A stretch of 64,000 nt of DNA, taken from contig NZ_FOSB01000005.1 of NCBI RefSeq assembly GCF_900114165.1, positions 62,001 to 126,000 of the forward strand, read 5' to 3'. Made by a program: the position numbers and the translations under genes. Source of the stretch: Halobacillus dabanensis. GTDB taxonomy: Bacteria; Bacillota; Bacilli; Bacillales; Halobacillaceae. Shown here in pieces: positions 1-8,828 of the stretch. How positions within the stretch are numbered: position 1 is the stretch's first letter; every line of letters begins with the position of its first letter. The notes under the pieces were generated by a model. That model was not told where the DNA came from. It was given only the letters and a program-made list of their open reading frames with translations, and searched no databases.

Positions 1-258
1 TCCATAACAAAAGATGAGTTCGGTGATTATAAAGTGAGTGGAGAGCTGGAAAGTGTCGCGACGCAAATCATCAGTACAGTTTCTGTCATGTATGACATCT
101 TAAACAAGGACGGGGAGATCGTACGTTCGGATTCTGCAAAAGTGTATCCCAACTATTTGAATCCTGGGAATAAAGGAAAATTCGAAAAAGTTCATTATGA
201 GTTAGAAGAAGGGGAATACTCTATCGAAATAACCGAGATGGAGTGGTTAGTAGAATAG
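1..258 (+). CDS. C-terminal part of a FxLYD-like extracytoplasmic protein (5' end outside window)
   Basis: The reading frame is open from base 1, so the start lies upstream of the window. The visible part is hydrophilic and beta-rich, with a stretch reading SVMYDILNKDGEIV followed by a late ELEEGEYSIEITEMEW. This resembles the FxLYD-type beta-sandwich found in Bacillus surface and lipoproteins, where a residue pattern about changing from one state to a modified one is typical. The function is unknown. It ends 11 bases before the HtrA-like protease and is probably co-transcribed with it. A GTG at 34 could act as a start but has no convincing ribosome binding site. The family call is tentative. 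Confidence 0.6.
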   Translation, partial: SITKDEFGDYKVSGELESVATQIISTVSVMYDILNKDGEIVRSDSAKVYPNYLNPGNKGKFEKVHYELEEGEYSIEITEMEWLVE

Positions 259-269
259 GAGGATGAAAA

Positions 270-1421
270 ATGAAACGCTCTTGGATCATCAGCATTCTTT
301 CCTCCCTTATTATATTGGGAGCAGGAATTGCGGGCGTTTTCTATATTATGACGGCAGTTCCTGAAGACATCAGTGTCTCGGCCGTTTTGAATCAGCCGGC
401 AGCAGAGGAAACGGGAAATCAGGAAGTACCGAAAGAAACACAGGATATCATCTTTGAATCACAAAAATTAGTGGTGCAAATCGAACTGGATGATGGCAGT
501 GTAGGCTCTGGCTTTTTATACAATGATCAAGGGGACGTCATTACGAATGCCCACGTCGTTGCGAATACGGAAAGTGTCAATGTCATCACTTCCGATGGGA
601 AAAATATGCCGGGCGATGTGATCGGCTTAAGCCGCGATACGGATGTAGCTGTTGTGCGTGTGCCGGGATTGAAAGGAAAAGAACCACTTCCTGTCCGAAA
701 GGAAGATACAGCAGAACTTCTTGATGAAATTCTGGCTCTTGGAAGTCCGCTCGGATTACAGAACACAGTAACACGTGGGGAAATCAGCGGACTGGATCGT
801 ACCCTTGATATTGAACCGTTTCACTATGAAAACTTGTACCAAATTTCCGCACCGATTTCACCAGGAAACAGTGGTGGTCCTTTACTTGATAGGGAAACAG
901 GGGAAGTCATCGGGATAAACTCGGCCAAATTGGATGAGGAAACGATTGGATTCAGTATCCCTATCTCAGATGTACTGCCGATGGTTGAACGGTGGAGCGA
1001 GTCACCGATGCGTTCTCTGCCAGAATTTCCGGAGTTGACAGAAGAAGTATATTCTCCCGTCACAGGGACGGATGCCGAGCAAGCAAGCTATATGGTGCAA
1101 TATTTTTATGACAGCATCAATCAGGGGGATTTCGTTACTGCTTACTCTTTGCTTAGCAGCAGCTGGCAGGAGGACCTCTCATTTGAGAATTTCCGCTCGG
1201 GGTATAACAATACATTGAGCGTCCAGGTCGACAATCTTGTTGCAGACCCGCAAGAAGATCAAGTAGAAGTCACCGCTTTTCTGACGGCAGAAGAGACAGT
1301 CGACGGGGAAGTGAAGATGAAGAAGTACAAAGTCGTTTATCCAGTGAAAAAAGAAAACCAGTCTGTTAAGATCATGAGTGGAAGCGGCGAAGAATTAAGT
1401 ACGGATAAGGAAGAAGAATAA
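270..1421 (+). CDS. Membrane-anchored HtrA/DegP-like trypsin-fold serine protease without PDZ domain
   Basis: Residues 7-29 form one N-terminal membrane segment, so the protease domain should face the outside. The chymotrypsin-fold triad is visible: His95 in TNAHVV, Asp125 in RDTDVAVV and Ser201 in GNSGGPLL. The C-terminal 110 residues (AEQASYMVQYFYDSINQGDF onward) look like an NTF2-like or DUF4878-type alpha+beta domain in place of the PDZ domain usual in HtrA. The start ATG follows AGGAGGATGAAAA. The gene follows a FxLYD-like gene by 11 bases and ends in a strong terminator. The expected role is envelope protein quality control or regulated processing; substrates are not predictable. Confidence 0.85.
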   Translation: MKRSWIISILSSLIILGAGIAGVFYIMTAVPEDISVSAVLNQPAAEETGNQEVPKETQDIIFESQKLVVQIELDDGSVGSGFLYNDQGDVITNAHVVANTESVNVITSDGKNMPGDVIGLSRDTDVAVVRVPGLKGKEPLPVRKEDTAELLDEILALGSPLGLQNTVTRGEISGLDRTLDIEPFHYENLYQISAPISPGNSGGPLLDRETGEVIGINSAKLDEETIGFSIPISDVLPMVERWSESPMRSLPEFPELTEEVYSPVTGTDAEQASYMVQYFYDSINQGDFVTAYSLLSSSWQEDLSFENFRSGYNNTLSVQVDNLVADPQEDQVEVTAFLTAEETVDGEVKMKKYKVVYPVKKENQSVKIMSGSGEELSTDKEEE

Positions 1422-1426
1422 TAGGG

Positions 1427-1461
1427 ACTCCTTCTATCTTTTAGATGGAAGGAGTTTTTTT
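1427..1461 (+). terminator. Rho-independent terminator after the protease gene
   Basis: The arms ACTCCTTCTATC and GATGGAAGGAGT (one weak position) surround a short loop and are followed by seven T. It closes the two-gene operon starting upstream of the window. Confidence 0.85.
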
Positions 1462-1541
1462 GTATTTTTAACCATTGGGTCAAAGGCAGTCACGACGAGG
1501 TTTGACTTATGCGTTTCGAGTCTCCCAGGGCGCTTCCGCTT

Positions 1542-3008
1542 TTAGTTTTGATCATTGATTTGTTTGGCGGCGCGGATTCCGGATTGGATGGCTCCTTCGA
1601 CCCAGCCGTGGTAGGAGGAGGTGTGTTCACCGGCAAAATGGATCAGTCCTTCTGGTCTTGGGATTACTTCTTCAAGGTCCTGTGCTTGCCCTGGAGTGAA
1701 CAATGTAAAACAACCGGCCGAATATGGGTTTTGGCTCCAATTGAAGACGGTGCCATTCATATATTCCTCATAAACAATGGAACCGTAAACGCGTGCTAAA
1801 TCCTGGAGCACCTGTTTGATGGCTTCCTTTTTGCTTAGGCTGTTAAAGATAAGGGCGTTGTGGCCCCATGTGTAGCTTGCTAGGAGGATGCCAGGCCCAG
1901 GCAATCCTTGATGGTGGCTCTTTTGATATACAAAACGTGTGGGGAGGTCAGAGACAATATGGCCGATGGGATATTTTTCCCAAAACTTCGTCTTAAATTC
2001 GATTCCAATCTTGACTGCTGGAACGTTGATGACTTCCCTGATGGCATGCCATTTTCTAACGGACAGACACTCAAGGGGGAAAACATCAATGAACTGGAAC
2101 GCTGTGAACGGGATGGTTGTCAAAAGTAGATCTCCTGACCAGCTAGTACTCGAATGGAACCGCTGATCCTCCGTATAAACAGACACCCGGTCCTGATGGT
2201 GGATGATTTTCGTAACCTTTTGCTCAAAGTAAATGTTATCGATCAAGGCTGGTACAAAAGCGTTGGGGAGGCGGTCATTACCTCCGGCGATTTCTAAGAA
2301 TTTGGTATCCCCATTGAAAATCGGAAAAGTGATATCAATCAAAATATCCAGGAAGGAATATTCAGGAAACCCTTCGATTCCAAGCACAAGTTTGATCATT
2401 CGTACCGCATTCCTGGACAAAGAAGGACCGAATGGATTTTTGCGCAAATAATCTTCCATCGAGTAATGGGATAATTCCTTCTTTAACCTCTCTTTTTCTT
2501 CGTCGCTGCTGTTTTCATATAAATCCAAAAACGGTTGGACAGCAGAGAGGAACAATTCTCTAGCTGTTTTTCTTTTTTCATGCTCTGGTAGTGTAAGGTG
2601 GAGGAGGCCGGGGTTTTGTTCATATTCTTTTCTTTTCACTTGTTGGCCATGGATCATGAAAAGGTCCTCGGGGGTGGAATTGATGAACGGGTTCGTAGTC
2701 AGACCGAATTTTTCTATATAGGCTTGGACGAATTTGTGAGTAGTTGGGAAGCGCATCGCGCCTGCGTCTATGTAGTTCCCATTGGTGAAAGGTTCCCGGA
2801 TGGTATGTACACGTCCTCCTACCCGGTCGTTCGCTTCTAAAATAATTACGTCATGGCCGGCGTCCTTTAAGAGAGATCCCGCTACAAGTCCTGCCATACC
2901 AGCACCCAAAAGGATGATGCGTTTTTTTTGCTTCGTACTTGGAAGCCCTTCCTGGATGATATTCAAAAAAGAAGACCCATTTTCCCTGTTAGATTTTTGG
3001 TTCACCAT
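1542..3008 (-). CDS. Flavin-containing monoamine oxidase / L-amino acid oxidase family protein
   Basis: A Rossmann FAD-binding motif IILLGAGMAGLVAG followed by ILEANDRVGGR lies near the N terminus (glycines at about 35-40), and the C-terminal FAD motif HFAGEHTSSYHGWVEGAIQSG closes the protein. This is the layout of the flavin amine oxidase family (MAO, LAAO, polyamine oxidase). It should oxidise an amine or amino acid to the imine with production of H2O2; the substrate cannot be read from sequence. No signal peptide is seen. I chose ATG at 3008, because AAGGGGTGAG sits just before it; a GTG nine bases upstream overlaps that ribosome binding site. It is divergent from the SIMPL gene. Confidence 0.85.
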   Translation of the reverse strand: MVNQKSNRENGSSFLNIIQEGLPSTKQKKRIILLGAGMAGLVAGSLLKDAGHDVIILEANDRVGGRVHTIREPFTNGNYIDAGAMRFPTTHKFVQAYIEKFGLTTNPFINSTPEDLFMIHGQQVKRKEYEQNPGLLHLTLPEHEKRKTARELFLSAVQPFLDLYENSSDEEKERLKKELSHYSMEDYLRKNPFGPSLSRNAVRMIKLVLGIEGFPEYSFLDILIDITFPIFNGDTKFLEIAGGNDRLPNAFVPALIDNIYFEQKVTKIIHHQDRVSVYTEDQRFHSSTSWSGDLLLTTIPFTAFQFIDVFPLECLSVRKWHAIREVINVPAVKIGIEFKTKFWEKYPIGHIVSDLPTRFVYQKSHHQGLPGPGILLASYTWGHNALIFNSLSKKEAIKQVLQDLARVYGSIVYEEYMNGTVFNWSQNPYSAGCFTLFTPGQAQDLEEVIPRPEGLIHFAGEHTSSYHGWVEGAIQSGIRAAKQINDQN

Positions 3009-3134
3009 CCATCTCACCCCTTTTTACAACATATTCCAAATGGTTGGTAAAAATTATGAGAAAATATTCCTTTTCTTAAGGGTGTACATATTTTGTATCC
3101 TATTTTCATGTAATGAAGAAGGGAGGGGTGCCTT

Positions 3135-3800
3135 ATGTATTATCCAGCAATGAGGCAGGCAGGAAGGGGAAGTGACGCACGGTTGTTGAAGGTGAATGGA
3201 ATCGGCAAAGCCCAGGTGAGACCGGATATAGCCACCGTAACGATCGGGGTAGTGACCCAGGACCAAAGCTTAGAAAAAGCACAAAGAGAAAATGCTCAAA
3301 TAACCCAGCAGGTAAGGGATCAACTAGTAGCAATAGGAATAGAGGAAGATCACATCCAAACCGCTGACTACTTTATCTTCCCGGAGTATGATTATGTAGA
3401 TGGAAAGCAAGAGTTCCGCGGATATCAGGTGACACACTCTCTGAATATAACCATCGACGATATTAGTCGGACCGGATATGTCATTGATACGGCTGTTGCG
3501 AATGGAGCGAATCGGGTGTCCAATATTGAATTCTCGGTTAAGAGTCCCTATGAAAATCATCAGGAAGCATTGCGTATTGCACTCGGTCATGCCCTCGCAA
3601 ACGCTCAGACAATAGCGAACACCATGAATTTGAACCTCGACCAAACCCCTGTGAAAATTTCGGAAGTCGGGAGCCCGCCTGTGACCCCTTTTCAAACGTT
3701 CAGTAAGACGGAGGTTGTAGGAGCAGCAACCACTCCGATAGAACCGGGTATGCTGGAGACGGTGGCCCAGGTTGAAGCACAGTTTCAGTATTTTCCTTGA
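3135..3800 (+). CDS. SIMPL-domain (DUF541) protein
   Basis: The domain starts almost at the N terminus (VNGIGKAQVRPDIATVTIGV) and runs to the end (VEAQFQYFP), matching the SIMPL/DUF541 fold known from Brucella BP26 and Bacillus YlaJ-unrelated secreted homologues. Unlike many members it has no signal peptide or membrane segment, so it may be cytoplasmic or released by another route. The ATG follows GGGAGGGGTGCCTT. The family is linked to oxidative stress and oligomeric channels in some species, but no function is established here. It is monocistronic with its own terminator. Confidence 0.85.
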   Translation: MYYPAMRQAGRGSDARLLKVNGIGKAQVRPDIATVTIGVVTQDQSLEKAQRENAQITQQVRDQLVAIGIEEDHIQTADYFIFPEYDYVDGKQEFRGYQVTHSLNITIDDISRTGYVIDTAVANGANRVSNIEFSVKSPYENHQEALRIALGHALANAQTIANTMNLNLDQTPVKISEVGSPPVTPFQTFSKTEVVGAATTPIEPGMLETVAQVEAQFQYFP

Positions 3801-3820
3801 TTGAAAATAGCCATGTTCCA

Positions 3821-3848
3821 CCACATTCCACAAAGGATGTGGTTTTTT
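3821..3848 (+). terminator. Terminator after the SIMPL gene
   Basis: Arms CCACATTCC and GGATGTGG (one bulged T) with a short A-rich loop, then seven T. Confidence 0.8.
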
Positions 3849-4035
3849 TATTTCTTTGCAAATTATCATTTCTAAGCAGGCCGTGTGTGAACGGGAAGAA
3901 GATGGGGAATGTTTACCACCGGAGTTATAAATTATTAAAGTATGACTGAAAATCGATCATTATGATTAGAAAACTTTCCAAAAACAGGTGTCATTTCTTA
4001 AATGGGCACATAAAATATAACTGGAACTAAAAAAG

Positions 4036-4064
4036 TTGCACATAGGAAAAACTTTCGTTACAAT
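4036..4064 (+). promoter_or_regulatory. Sigma-A promoter of zupT
   Basis: TTGCAC (4036-4041), a 17-base spacer and TACAAT (4059-4064) lie 38 bases before the zupT start. The 3849-4035 stretch upstream is AT-rich and shows nothing else I can interpret. Confidence 0.75.
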
Positions 4065-4102
4065 GTCCTTAGTGAAAACGTTCGAACTGAAGGAGAGGTA
4101 CA

Positions 4103-4909
4103 ATGGAAAACTTATTTATGGCCTTCGGGCTCACACTACTTGCTGGATTAGCGACAGGTGTCGGAAGTTTGATTGCTTTTTTTGCGAAGACGACGAATAC
4201 TAAATTCCTATCTGTTGCCCTCGGTTTTTCGGCAGGGGTGATGATCTATGTATCTATGGTTGAGATTTTTTTCAAAGCGCAAGATTCGCTCGTCACCGCT
4301 ATGGGGGAGGAGCCGGGTCGTTGGGCCACTGTCGGAGCCTTCTTTGGCGGGATGCTTGTCATTGCCTTGATTGATAAATACATTCCAAAATCGGGGAATC
4401 CGCACGAAGTGAAAAAGGTCGAAGATATGTCGAAACGGGATACGGCAATTAAAGATCCGGATTTATTAAAAATGGGAACGTTCACAGCACTGGCCATCGC
4501 CATTCACAACTTTCCGGAAGGGATTGCGACATTTACCGCTGCCTTGAACGATCCGGCCCTTGGTCTTGCGATTGCTGCTGCTATTGCGATTCATAATATT
4601 CCAGAAGGGATTGCAGTTTCGGTACCGATCTACTATGCGACAGGGGATAAGAAAAAGGCGTTTAAATTGTCTTTCCTCAGCGGTTTATCCGAGCCGGTAG
4701 GAGCCGTGTTGGCGTATTTATTATTGATGCCTTTCTTAAGCGAAATGATGTTCGGTATTTTATTTGCAGGTGTTGCCGGTATTATGGTCTTCATTTCATT
4801 AGATGAACTATTGCCTGCTTCCAGAAGATACGGGGAAGCACACCTTTCGATCTACGGTGTGGTGGCTGGAATGGCAGTGATGGCTTTGAGCCTTCTTTTA
4901 TTCATATAA
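4103..4909 (+). CDS. zupT: ZupT-type ZIP family divalent metal importer
   Basis: The 268-residue protein has about eight membrane segments. Both ZIP signatures are present: HNFPEG at 135-140 in segment 4 and HNIPEG at 164-169 in segment 5, which form the binuclear metal site. A cytoplasmic loop (about 95-122) is rich in charged residues. This matches ZupT, which takes up Zn2+ and also Fe2+ and Mn2+ across the cytoplasmic membrane. The ATG follows GGAGAGG. It has its own sigma-A promoter and terminator. No Zur box was recognised upstream. Confidence 0.92.
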   Translation: MENLFMAFGLTLLAGLATGVGSLIAFFAKTTNTKFLSVALGFSAGVMIYVSMVEIFFKAQDSLVTAMGEEPGRWATVGAFFGGMLVIALIDKYIPKSGNPHEVKKVEDMSKRDTAIKDPDLLKMGTFTALAIAIHNFPEGIATFTAALNDPALGLAIAAAIAIHNIPEGIAVSVPIYYATGDKKKAFKLSFLSGLSEPVGAVLAYLLLMPFLSEMMFGILFAGVAGIMVFISLDELLPASRRYGEAHLSIYGVVAGMAVMALSLLLFI

Positions 4910-4911
4910 AA

Positions 4912-4946
4912 AATACCCATCAGGTGTCTATGCCTGATGGGTATTT
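4912..4946 (+). terminator. Terminator after zupT
   Basis: Perfect arms AATACCCATCAGG and CCTGATGGGTATT with an eight-base loop and T-rich tail. It can also form on the opposite strand, where it lies beyond the YgjP-like gene. Confidence 0.85.
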
Positions 4947-5050
4947 TCATAGATGATGATTTTTGGAGGAACGTGTGGGATTAAGCACCGTTTAGATTGC
5001 CAGTCTTCGTAGGTTTTTGGCAGTACAATCCAGAAGTCACCTATTCTTAT

Positions 5051-5665
5051 TCAACACGTTTTCTCCTGGATTAAATCTTCAATCGTCTGTTGAATGTTTT
5101 CTTTCGATCTTTGAATGAGCCGCCAATTCAAGTGAATATGCTGCCCGGTCTTTTTGCCGAGTCTAGTATGATCTTCTTCGGTTTCCACTAGTACTTCACT
5201 TAATGACGGAAATTTTTCTGCAGCCTTTTCATACAGCCACTGTTTGGCCGATCTTATCAGTTGTTCGGCTGCTTCCTCCTCTGTCCAACCATCCAAATAG
5301 TGAAAAACGAATTTCCCTTTCTGAAACTTGAACGTTTGTTGTGTTGCTTTTTCTACAATTAATCGATAAGAACGCCCGAGATAGGCGATTTTTTGCTCTT
5401 CTTCTGATAAAGCGAGTTGGTCGATCGTGTACAGATCCTTGTGGGTATCTTCCCATCTTTCATGAATCCAGTCCGCCTTTTTCTTAATAAAAGCGCTTAT
5501 TTTTTCGTCCGCTTTTTCTGGAGATGTCGTTACCTGTACACCATTTAAATCATCTAGGTAGATTTTGATAAAGGCGACATCGTTTCTCTTTACATCGTAA
5601 ACGATTGGCCTATGGTTGGTTGTTATCGTAGGCATAAGATTCTCCTTCATGTATCGGCCCATCAA
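5051..5665 (-). CDS. YgjP-like (DUF45) protein lacking the HExxH zinc-protease motif
   Basis: The 204-residue protein matches the YgjP/DUF45 layout: an N-terminal beta-rich part, YLGRSYRLIVE in the middle and IHLNWRLIQ near the end, where active members continue into a HELxH zinc motif. Here the chain reads TIEDLIQEKTC and stops, so the metal ligands are absent. The same frame continues past the stop for 41 more codons with a family-like DFWIVLPKTYEDWQSKR, which suggests truncation. Its start overlaps the stop of yfkAB by four bases, so the two are translationally coupled. It is probably an inactive or repurposed family member; a start further inside at MKENLMP is possible. Confidence 0.7.
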   Translation of the reverse strand: MMGRYMKENLMPTITTNHRPIVYDVKRNDVAFIKIYLDDLNGVQVTTSPEKADEKISAFIKKKADWIHERWEDTHKDLYTIDQLALSEEEQKIAYLGRSYRLIVEKATQQTFKFQKGKFVFHYLDGWTEEEAAEQLIRSAKQWLYEKAAEKFPSLSEVLVETEEDHTRLGKKTGQHIHLNWRLIQRSKENIQQTIEDLIQEKTC

Positions 5666-6786
5666 AGGGTGATTTTTGCTTGTCGTTTTTGAAAATCGAC
5701 GTCTTCATAATACGTGTTTTTTACTAGCACATTCGGCCCCAGGCATTTGACTGCCGGACAATGGCAATTTAGGCTCTTCGCCGTTTCTGTGTCCAGCCAT
5801 TTCTCGTAGGCATCCTGGAGTTTCGTTGTTTGAATATTACCAAGGCCAGGCTCATCCCCGAAATCCGTAACGATGATATCGCCGCTGAAAATGTTGACGT
5901 TCAGACGGGAGCGGCCGTCCGGGTCGTTTCTCACGGTAACATTTTTCTCCTTGTAAAGCCGTTGCAACATGTCCAGGTCTTCTTTTGAAGAACTGCACGG
6001 ATAAAAAGGAAGAGTGCCGAACAACATCCACATATCCTCATCCCGGTGATCGAGCAGACGGTTGATTCCTTCTCTCATTTGATCGAGACTCAAGGTTTCC
6101 AGGCTGCTCGCAAAGTCGACAGGATACATCGGGTGAACTTCATGCCGGGCGCATTTCATTTCCTTGATGTGATCATGGATCGATTCCAAGTAAGGGAAGG
6201 TGCGTCTGTTCAGCATCGTCTCCGCCGATACCATGACACCTTCGTCAGCAAGGCGCTGGGAGTTCTCTACCATCCGATCGAAAAACTTCCTGCGGTTTTC
6301 TTCTGATGGTTTTCTTTCCATACGAGCAAATCCTGTGTGGACGAACTCCTCGACCGTACCCCAATTGTGAGAAATATGTAACACATCTAAATAAGGGATG
6401 ATCGGGAGATAGCGCTCATACGGTAACGTCAAATTGGAATTGATTTGTGTTCTTACACCGCGTTTGTGAGCGTATTTCAGCAAAGGGACCACATAGTTCT
6501 CCACCGACTTCTTTGACATCATCGGTTCCCCACCCGTAATACTCAATGTTCGTAAATGAGGGATTTCATCCAGTCTTTGACGAAGCAATTCCATCGGGAG
6601 GGCGTCCGGATCTTTGGCTCCTAATGTATAGCCGACAGCGCAGTGTTCACAGCGCATATTGCAAAGGGTAGTCGTAGTGAATTCTATATTCGAGAGGGTC
6701 ATTTGTCCATGTTCCTCCACATCCATATACGCTTCCCATGGATCATAAGAGGGGGTGAGTGTTTGAAGCTTCATGTTTGTACTCAT
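5662..6786 (-). CDS. yfkAB: Radical SAM / CxCxxxxC motif protein YfkAB
   Basis: The radical SAM cluster ligands CxxxCxxC are Cys42, Cys46 and Cys49 (LCNMRCEHCAVG), followed by a glycine-rich SAM motif SITGGEPM. A second cysteine set, CHCPAVKC (CxCxxxxC), lies near the C terminus as in the fused YfkA-YfkB protein of Bacillus. It should bind a [4Fe-4S] cluster, cleave SAM and possibly hold an auxiliary cluster; the substrate is unknown. It heads a two-gene minus-strand operon with the YgjP-like gene. The ATG at 6786 follows AAGGAAG. Confidence 0.88.
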   Translation of the reverse strand: MSTNMKLQTLTPSYDPWEAYMDVEEHGQMTLSNIEFTTTTLCNMRCEHCAVGYTLGAKDPDALPMELLRQRLDEIPHLRTLSITGGEPMMSKKSVENYVVPLLKYAHKRGVRTQINSNLTLPYERYLPIIPYLDVLHISHNWGTVEEFVHTGFARMERKPSEENRRKFFDRMVENSQRLADEGVMVSAETMLNRRTFPYLESIHDHIKEMKCARHEVHPMYPVDFASSLETLSLDQMREGINRLLDHRDEDMWMLFGTLPFYPCSSSKEDLDMLQRLYKEKNVTVRNDPDGRSRLNVNIFSGDIIVTDFGDEPGLGNIQTTKLQDAYEKWLDTETAKSLNCHCPAVKCLGPNVLVKNTYYEDVDFQKRQAKITL

Positions 6787-6946
6787 TAGAATGAAACTTC
6801 CTTTCTATTAAAATTCGGTCTCTGGATAACCTTTCTTATTCTAACATTATTCAGCTGGTAACCATACAATGAGTCTGGAAAAAGGAGAATAGGAGTGTGA
6901 TAGCGAACTATACGGGGTAGAGATTAGGATAAGGGGGAGTCATTTT

Positions 6947-7855
6947 ATGAGTCAAACCGTATTGATCACCGGGTCTTCCAGCGGTTTTGGATATCATACG
7001 GCAATTAAATGTGCAGAAAAAGGTTTTCATGTGATAGCTACGATGAGAAATATGGCCAAAGCTTCCGTATTTGATGACACAGAGATCGATCAAGAGGTGC
7101 GCGCACGGATAGAAGTTTGGCAATTGGATGTGAGTGACGAAGAGTCTTTAGCCCATTTTTCGGAAAAAGTAAACACACTGGATCGATTGGATGTACTAGT
7201 CAATAATGCAGGATTTGCTGTCGGTGGTTTTGTTGAACAAGTGCCACTGGAAACTTACCGCCGTCAGTTTGAAACCAATGTATTCGGGGTGATCGCTGTT
7301 ACAAAAGCTGTCTTGCCGTTAATGAGGCGGCAAAAAAGAGGGAAAATCATGAATGTCAGCAGTGTCAGTGGGCTGATCGGTTTTCCGGGGTTATCCGCCT
7401 ATGTTGCTTCTAAACATGCGCTGGAAGGTTTTTCTGAAAGTTTGCGCTTCGAGGTTCGTCCGTACGGTATTGATGTCGCTTTAATTGAGCCAGGTTCCTT
7501 CCGGACGAATATATGGTCTTCTGGTATGGAAATTCCGGAAAGTGTCGAGGATCCTGAATCTCCCTACTCGAATTACATAAAACGATTATGGGAGGCATTG
7601 AACCAGGAATCTCATGAAAAACCGGATGCTGTCGCTGAGCTCATGACAGGCCTCGTCGCTAAAAAGGAGCTTTCTAAATTGCGGTATCCGATTGGAGCCG
7701 GAGTAAGGCTGAATGTGTGGATGAAGCGGCTTCTTCCATGGAGTTGGCTGGAACGTACGGTCTTATACAAGATATTGGGTAAAGAACAGGCGAAAGGAGC
7801 GTGGGTTGATGGAAAGAAGAGAAGTGATGAATGGAGCGGAAGAAATCCGGTTTGA
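6947..7855 (+). CDS. Short-chain dehydrogenase/reductase (classical SDR)
   Basis: The cofactor motif TGSSSGFG is at residues 8-15, NNAG at 86-89, and the catalytic Ser138/139, Tyr152 and Lys156 (YVASK) are all in place. The C-terminal 100 residues are longer than in minimal SDRs and carry a basic amphipathic part, as in retinol-dehydrogenase-like members that sit on membranes. It should reduce or oxidise a hydroxyl or keto group with NAD(P)H. The start ATG follows a rather weak GGGGGAGTCATTTT. It overlaps the downstream hydrolase gene by 47 bases, so the two are translationally coupled. Confidence 0.88.
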   Translation: MSQTVLITGSSSGFGYHTAIKCAEKGFHVIATMRNMAKASVFDDTEIDQEVRARIEVWQLDVSDEESLAHFSEKVNTLDRLDVLVNNAGFAVGGFVEQVPLETYRRQFETNVFGVIAVTKAVLPLMRRQKRGKIMNVSSVSGLIGFPGLSAYVASKHALEGFSESLRFEVRPYGIDVALIEPGSFRTNIWSSGMEIPESVEDPESPYSNYIKRLWEALNQESHEKPDAVAELMTGLVAKKELSKLRYPIGAGVRLNVWMKRLLPWSWLERTVLYKILGKEQAKGAWVDGKKRSDEWSGRNPV

Positions 7856-8555
7856 AGGAAATGAAGTAGGCATCCTTGTTTCTCACGGCTTCACGGGAAC
7901 GACGCAAAGCATGAAACTATTAGCAGAAGCCTATGCAAGAGAAGGGTACACCGTCTATTGTCCACGGCTGAAAGGACACGGAACCTCCCCGGAAGATATG
8001 GAGGCCACGACCCATGAGGATTGGGTGAATTCAGTGGAAGAGGCCTATCGATGGCTCAGGGACCGCTGTTCGAAAATCTTTGTTGTCGGCCTGTCGATGG
8101 GAGGTACATTAGCCTTGTATATGGCAAGTAAGCACCGGGACATTGCTGGTGTGATACCGATCAATGCAGCGGTCGATATTCCTGCTTTAGCCAGCAGTGC
8201 CGGGGCAAAGGAGCGGTTTTTAGATGCGATCGGGTCCGATATCAAAAATCCTGAAATAGTAGAGCTTGCTTATGATCGAACTCCAGTAAGGTCCATCGGT
8301 GAGCTGGTAAATCTGATGGACAAAGTGAAGGATCGGCTCGATGAAATTCATTGTCCGATCATGGTTTTTGTTTCCGACGAAGATCATGTCGTGCCACCTC
8401 ATAATTCGGAAGTCGTTTTTGAATCTGTTTTTTCAGAACACAAAGAGATCATCCATCTCGAGAACAGCTATCACGTAGCCACCCTCGACTTGGATCAGGA
8501 CATGATCATCGAACGGAGCTTAGAATTTTTCCAGACGTATACCAACACGAAATAG
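7809..8555 (+). CDS. Alpha/beta hydrolase, carboxylesterase/monoacylglycerol-lipase type (Est30-like)
   Basis: HGFTGT at 26-31 supplies the oxyanion region, GLSMGG holds the nucleophile Ser96, and Asp192 (DEDHVVP) and His222 (NSYHVA) complete the triad. This is the layout of the small Bacillus carboxylesterases such as Est30. It should hydrolyse short acyl esters or monoacylglycerols in the cytoplasm. ATG at 7809 is chosen because AAAGGAG ends nine bases before it; a TTG directly upstream and an ATG at 7827 are alternatives. It lies inside the end of the SDR gene. Confidence 0.88.
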   Translation: MERREVMNGAEEIRFEGNEVGILVSHGFTGTTQSMKLLAEAYAREGYTVYCPRLKGHGTSPEDMEATTHEDWVNSVEEAYRWLRDRCSKIFVVGLSMGGTLALYMASKHRDIAGVIPINAAVDIPALASSAGAKERFLDAIGSDIKNPEIVELAYDRTPVRSIGELVNLMDKVKDRLDEIHCPIMVFVSDEDHVVPPHNSEVVFESVFSEHKEIIHLENSYHVATLDLDQDMIIERSLEFFQTYTNTK

Positions 8556-8580
8556 AATTGCCCGGGAAATGAGATATACT

Positions 8581-8609
8581 TTGTAATCTAGCAGAAAGTT
8601 TACTATAAT
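8581..8609 (+). promoter_or_regulatory. Promoter of the thiamine riboswitch transcript
   Basis: TTGTAA (8581-8586), a 17-base spacer and a perfect TATAAT (8604-8609) precede the TPP element by about 30 bases. Confidence 0.7.
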
Positions 8610-8640
8610 AGATAACAAATCAAGAAAAGTAAACGGTATA

Positions 8641-8732
8641 AAGCCTTCAAGGGGAGCCTTCCGGCTGAGAGTGAACGATTCGTTCTTACCCTTCGAACCT
8701 GTCAGTTAATACTGGCGTAGGGATGGCGGCTT
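8641..8732 (+). promoter_or_regulatory. TPP riboswitch (THI element)
   Basis: The conserved core blocks are all visible in order: GGGGAGCC, GGCTGAGA, ACCCTTCGAACCTG, and GTTAATACTGGCGTAGGGA. A closing P1 stem can form between AAGCC at 8641 and GGCTT at 8728. The element binds thiamine pyrophosphate; when bound it should favour the terminator that follows directly and switch off the thiamine uptake gene. Confidence 0.95.
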
Positions 8733-8742
8733 TTTTGATGGT

Positions 8743-8801
8743 GCAATGCAAAGTTGGGACTCCTCCATCAGGAAGCTTCCCTATTTGGCGTTGCTTTTTT
8801 T
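8743..8801 (+). terminator. Riboswitch-controlled terminator
   Basis: GCAATGC (8743-8749) pairs with GCGTTGC (8788-8794) through one G-U pair, extended by AAA/TTT and GGG/CCC (8756-8758 with 8779-8781), and is followed by seven T. It sits between the TPP aptamer and thiT, so it is most likely the expression platform. Confidence 0.8.
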
Positions 8802-8828
8802 GTGTCTTTTTTTAGGAGGAATGTTGAA

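Noticed and set aside
3324-3869. 181-codon minus-strand frame opposite the SIMPL gene
   Set aside because: The plus-strand frame has a clear family match, ribosome binding site and terminator; the antisense frame has neither.
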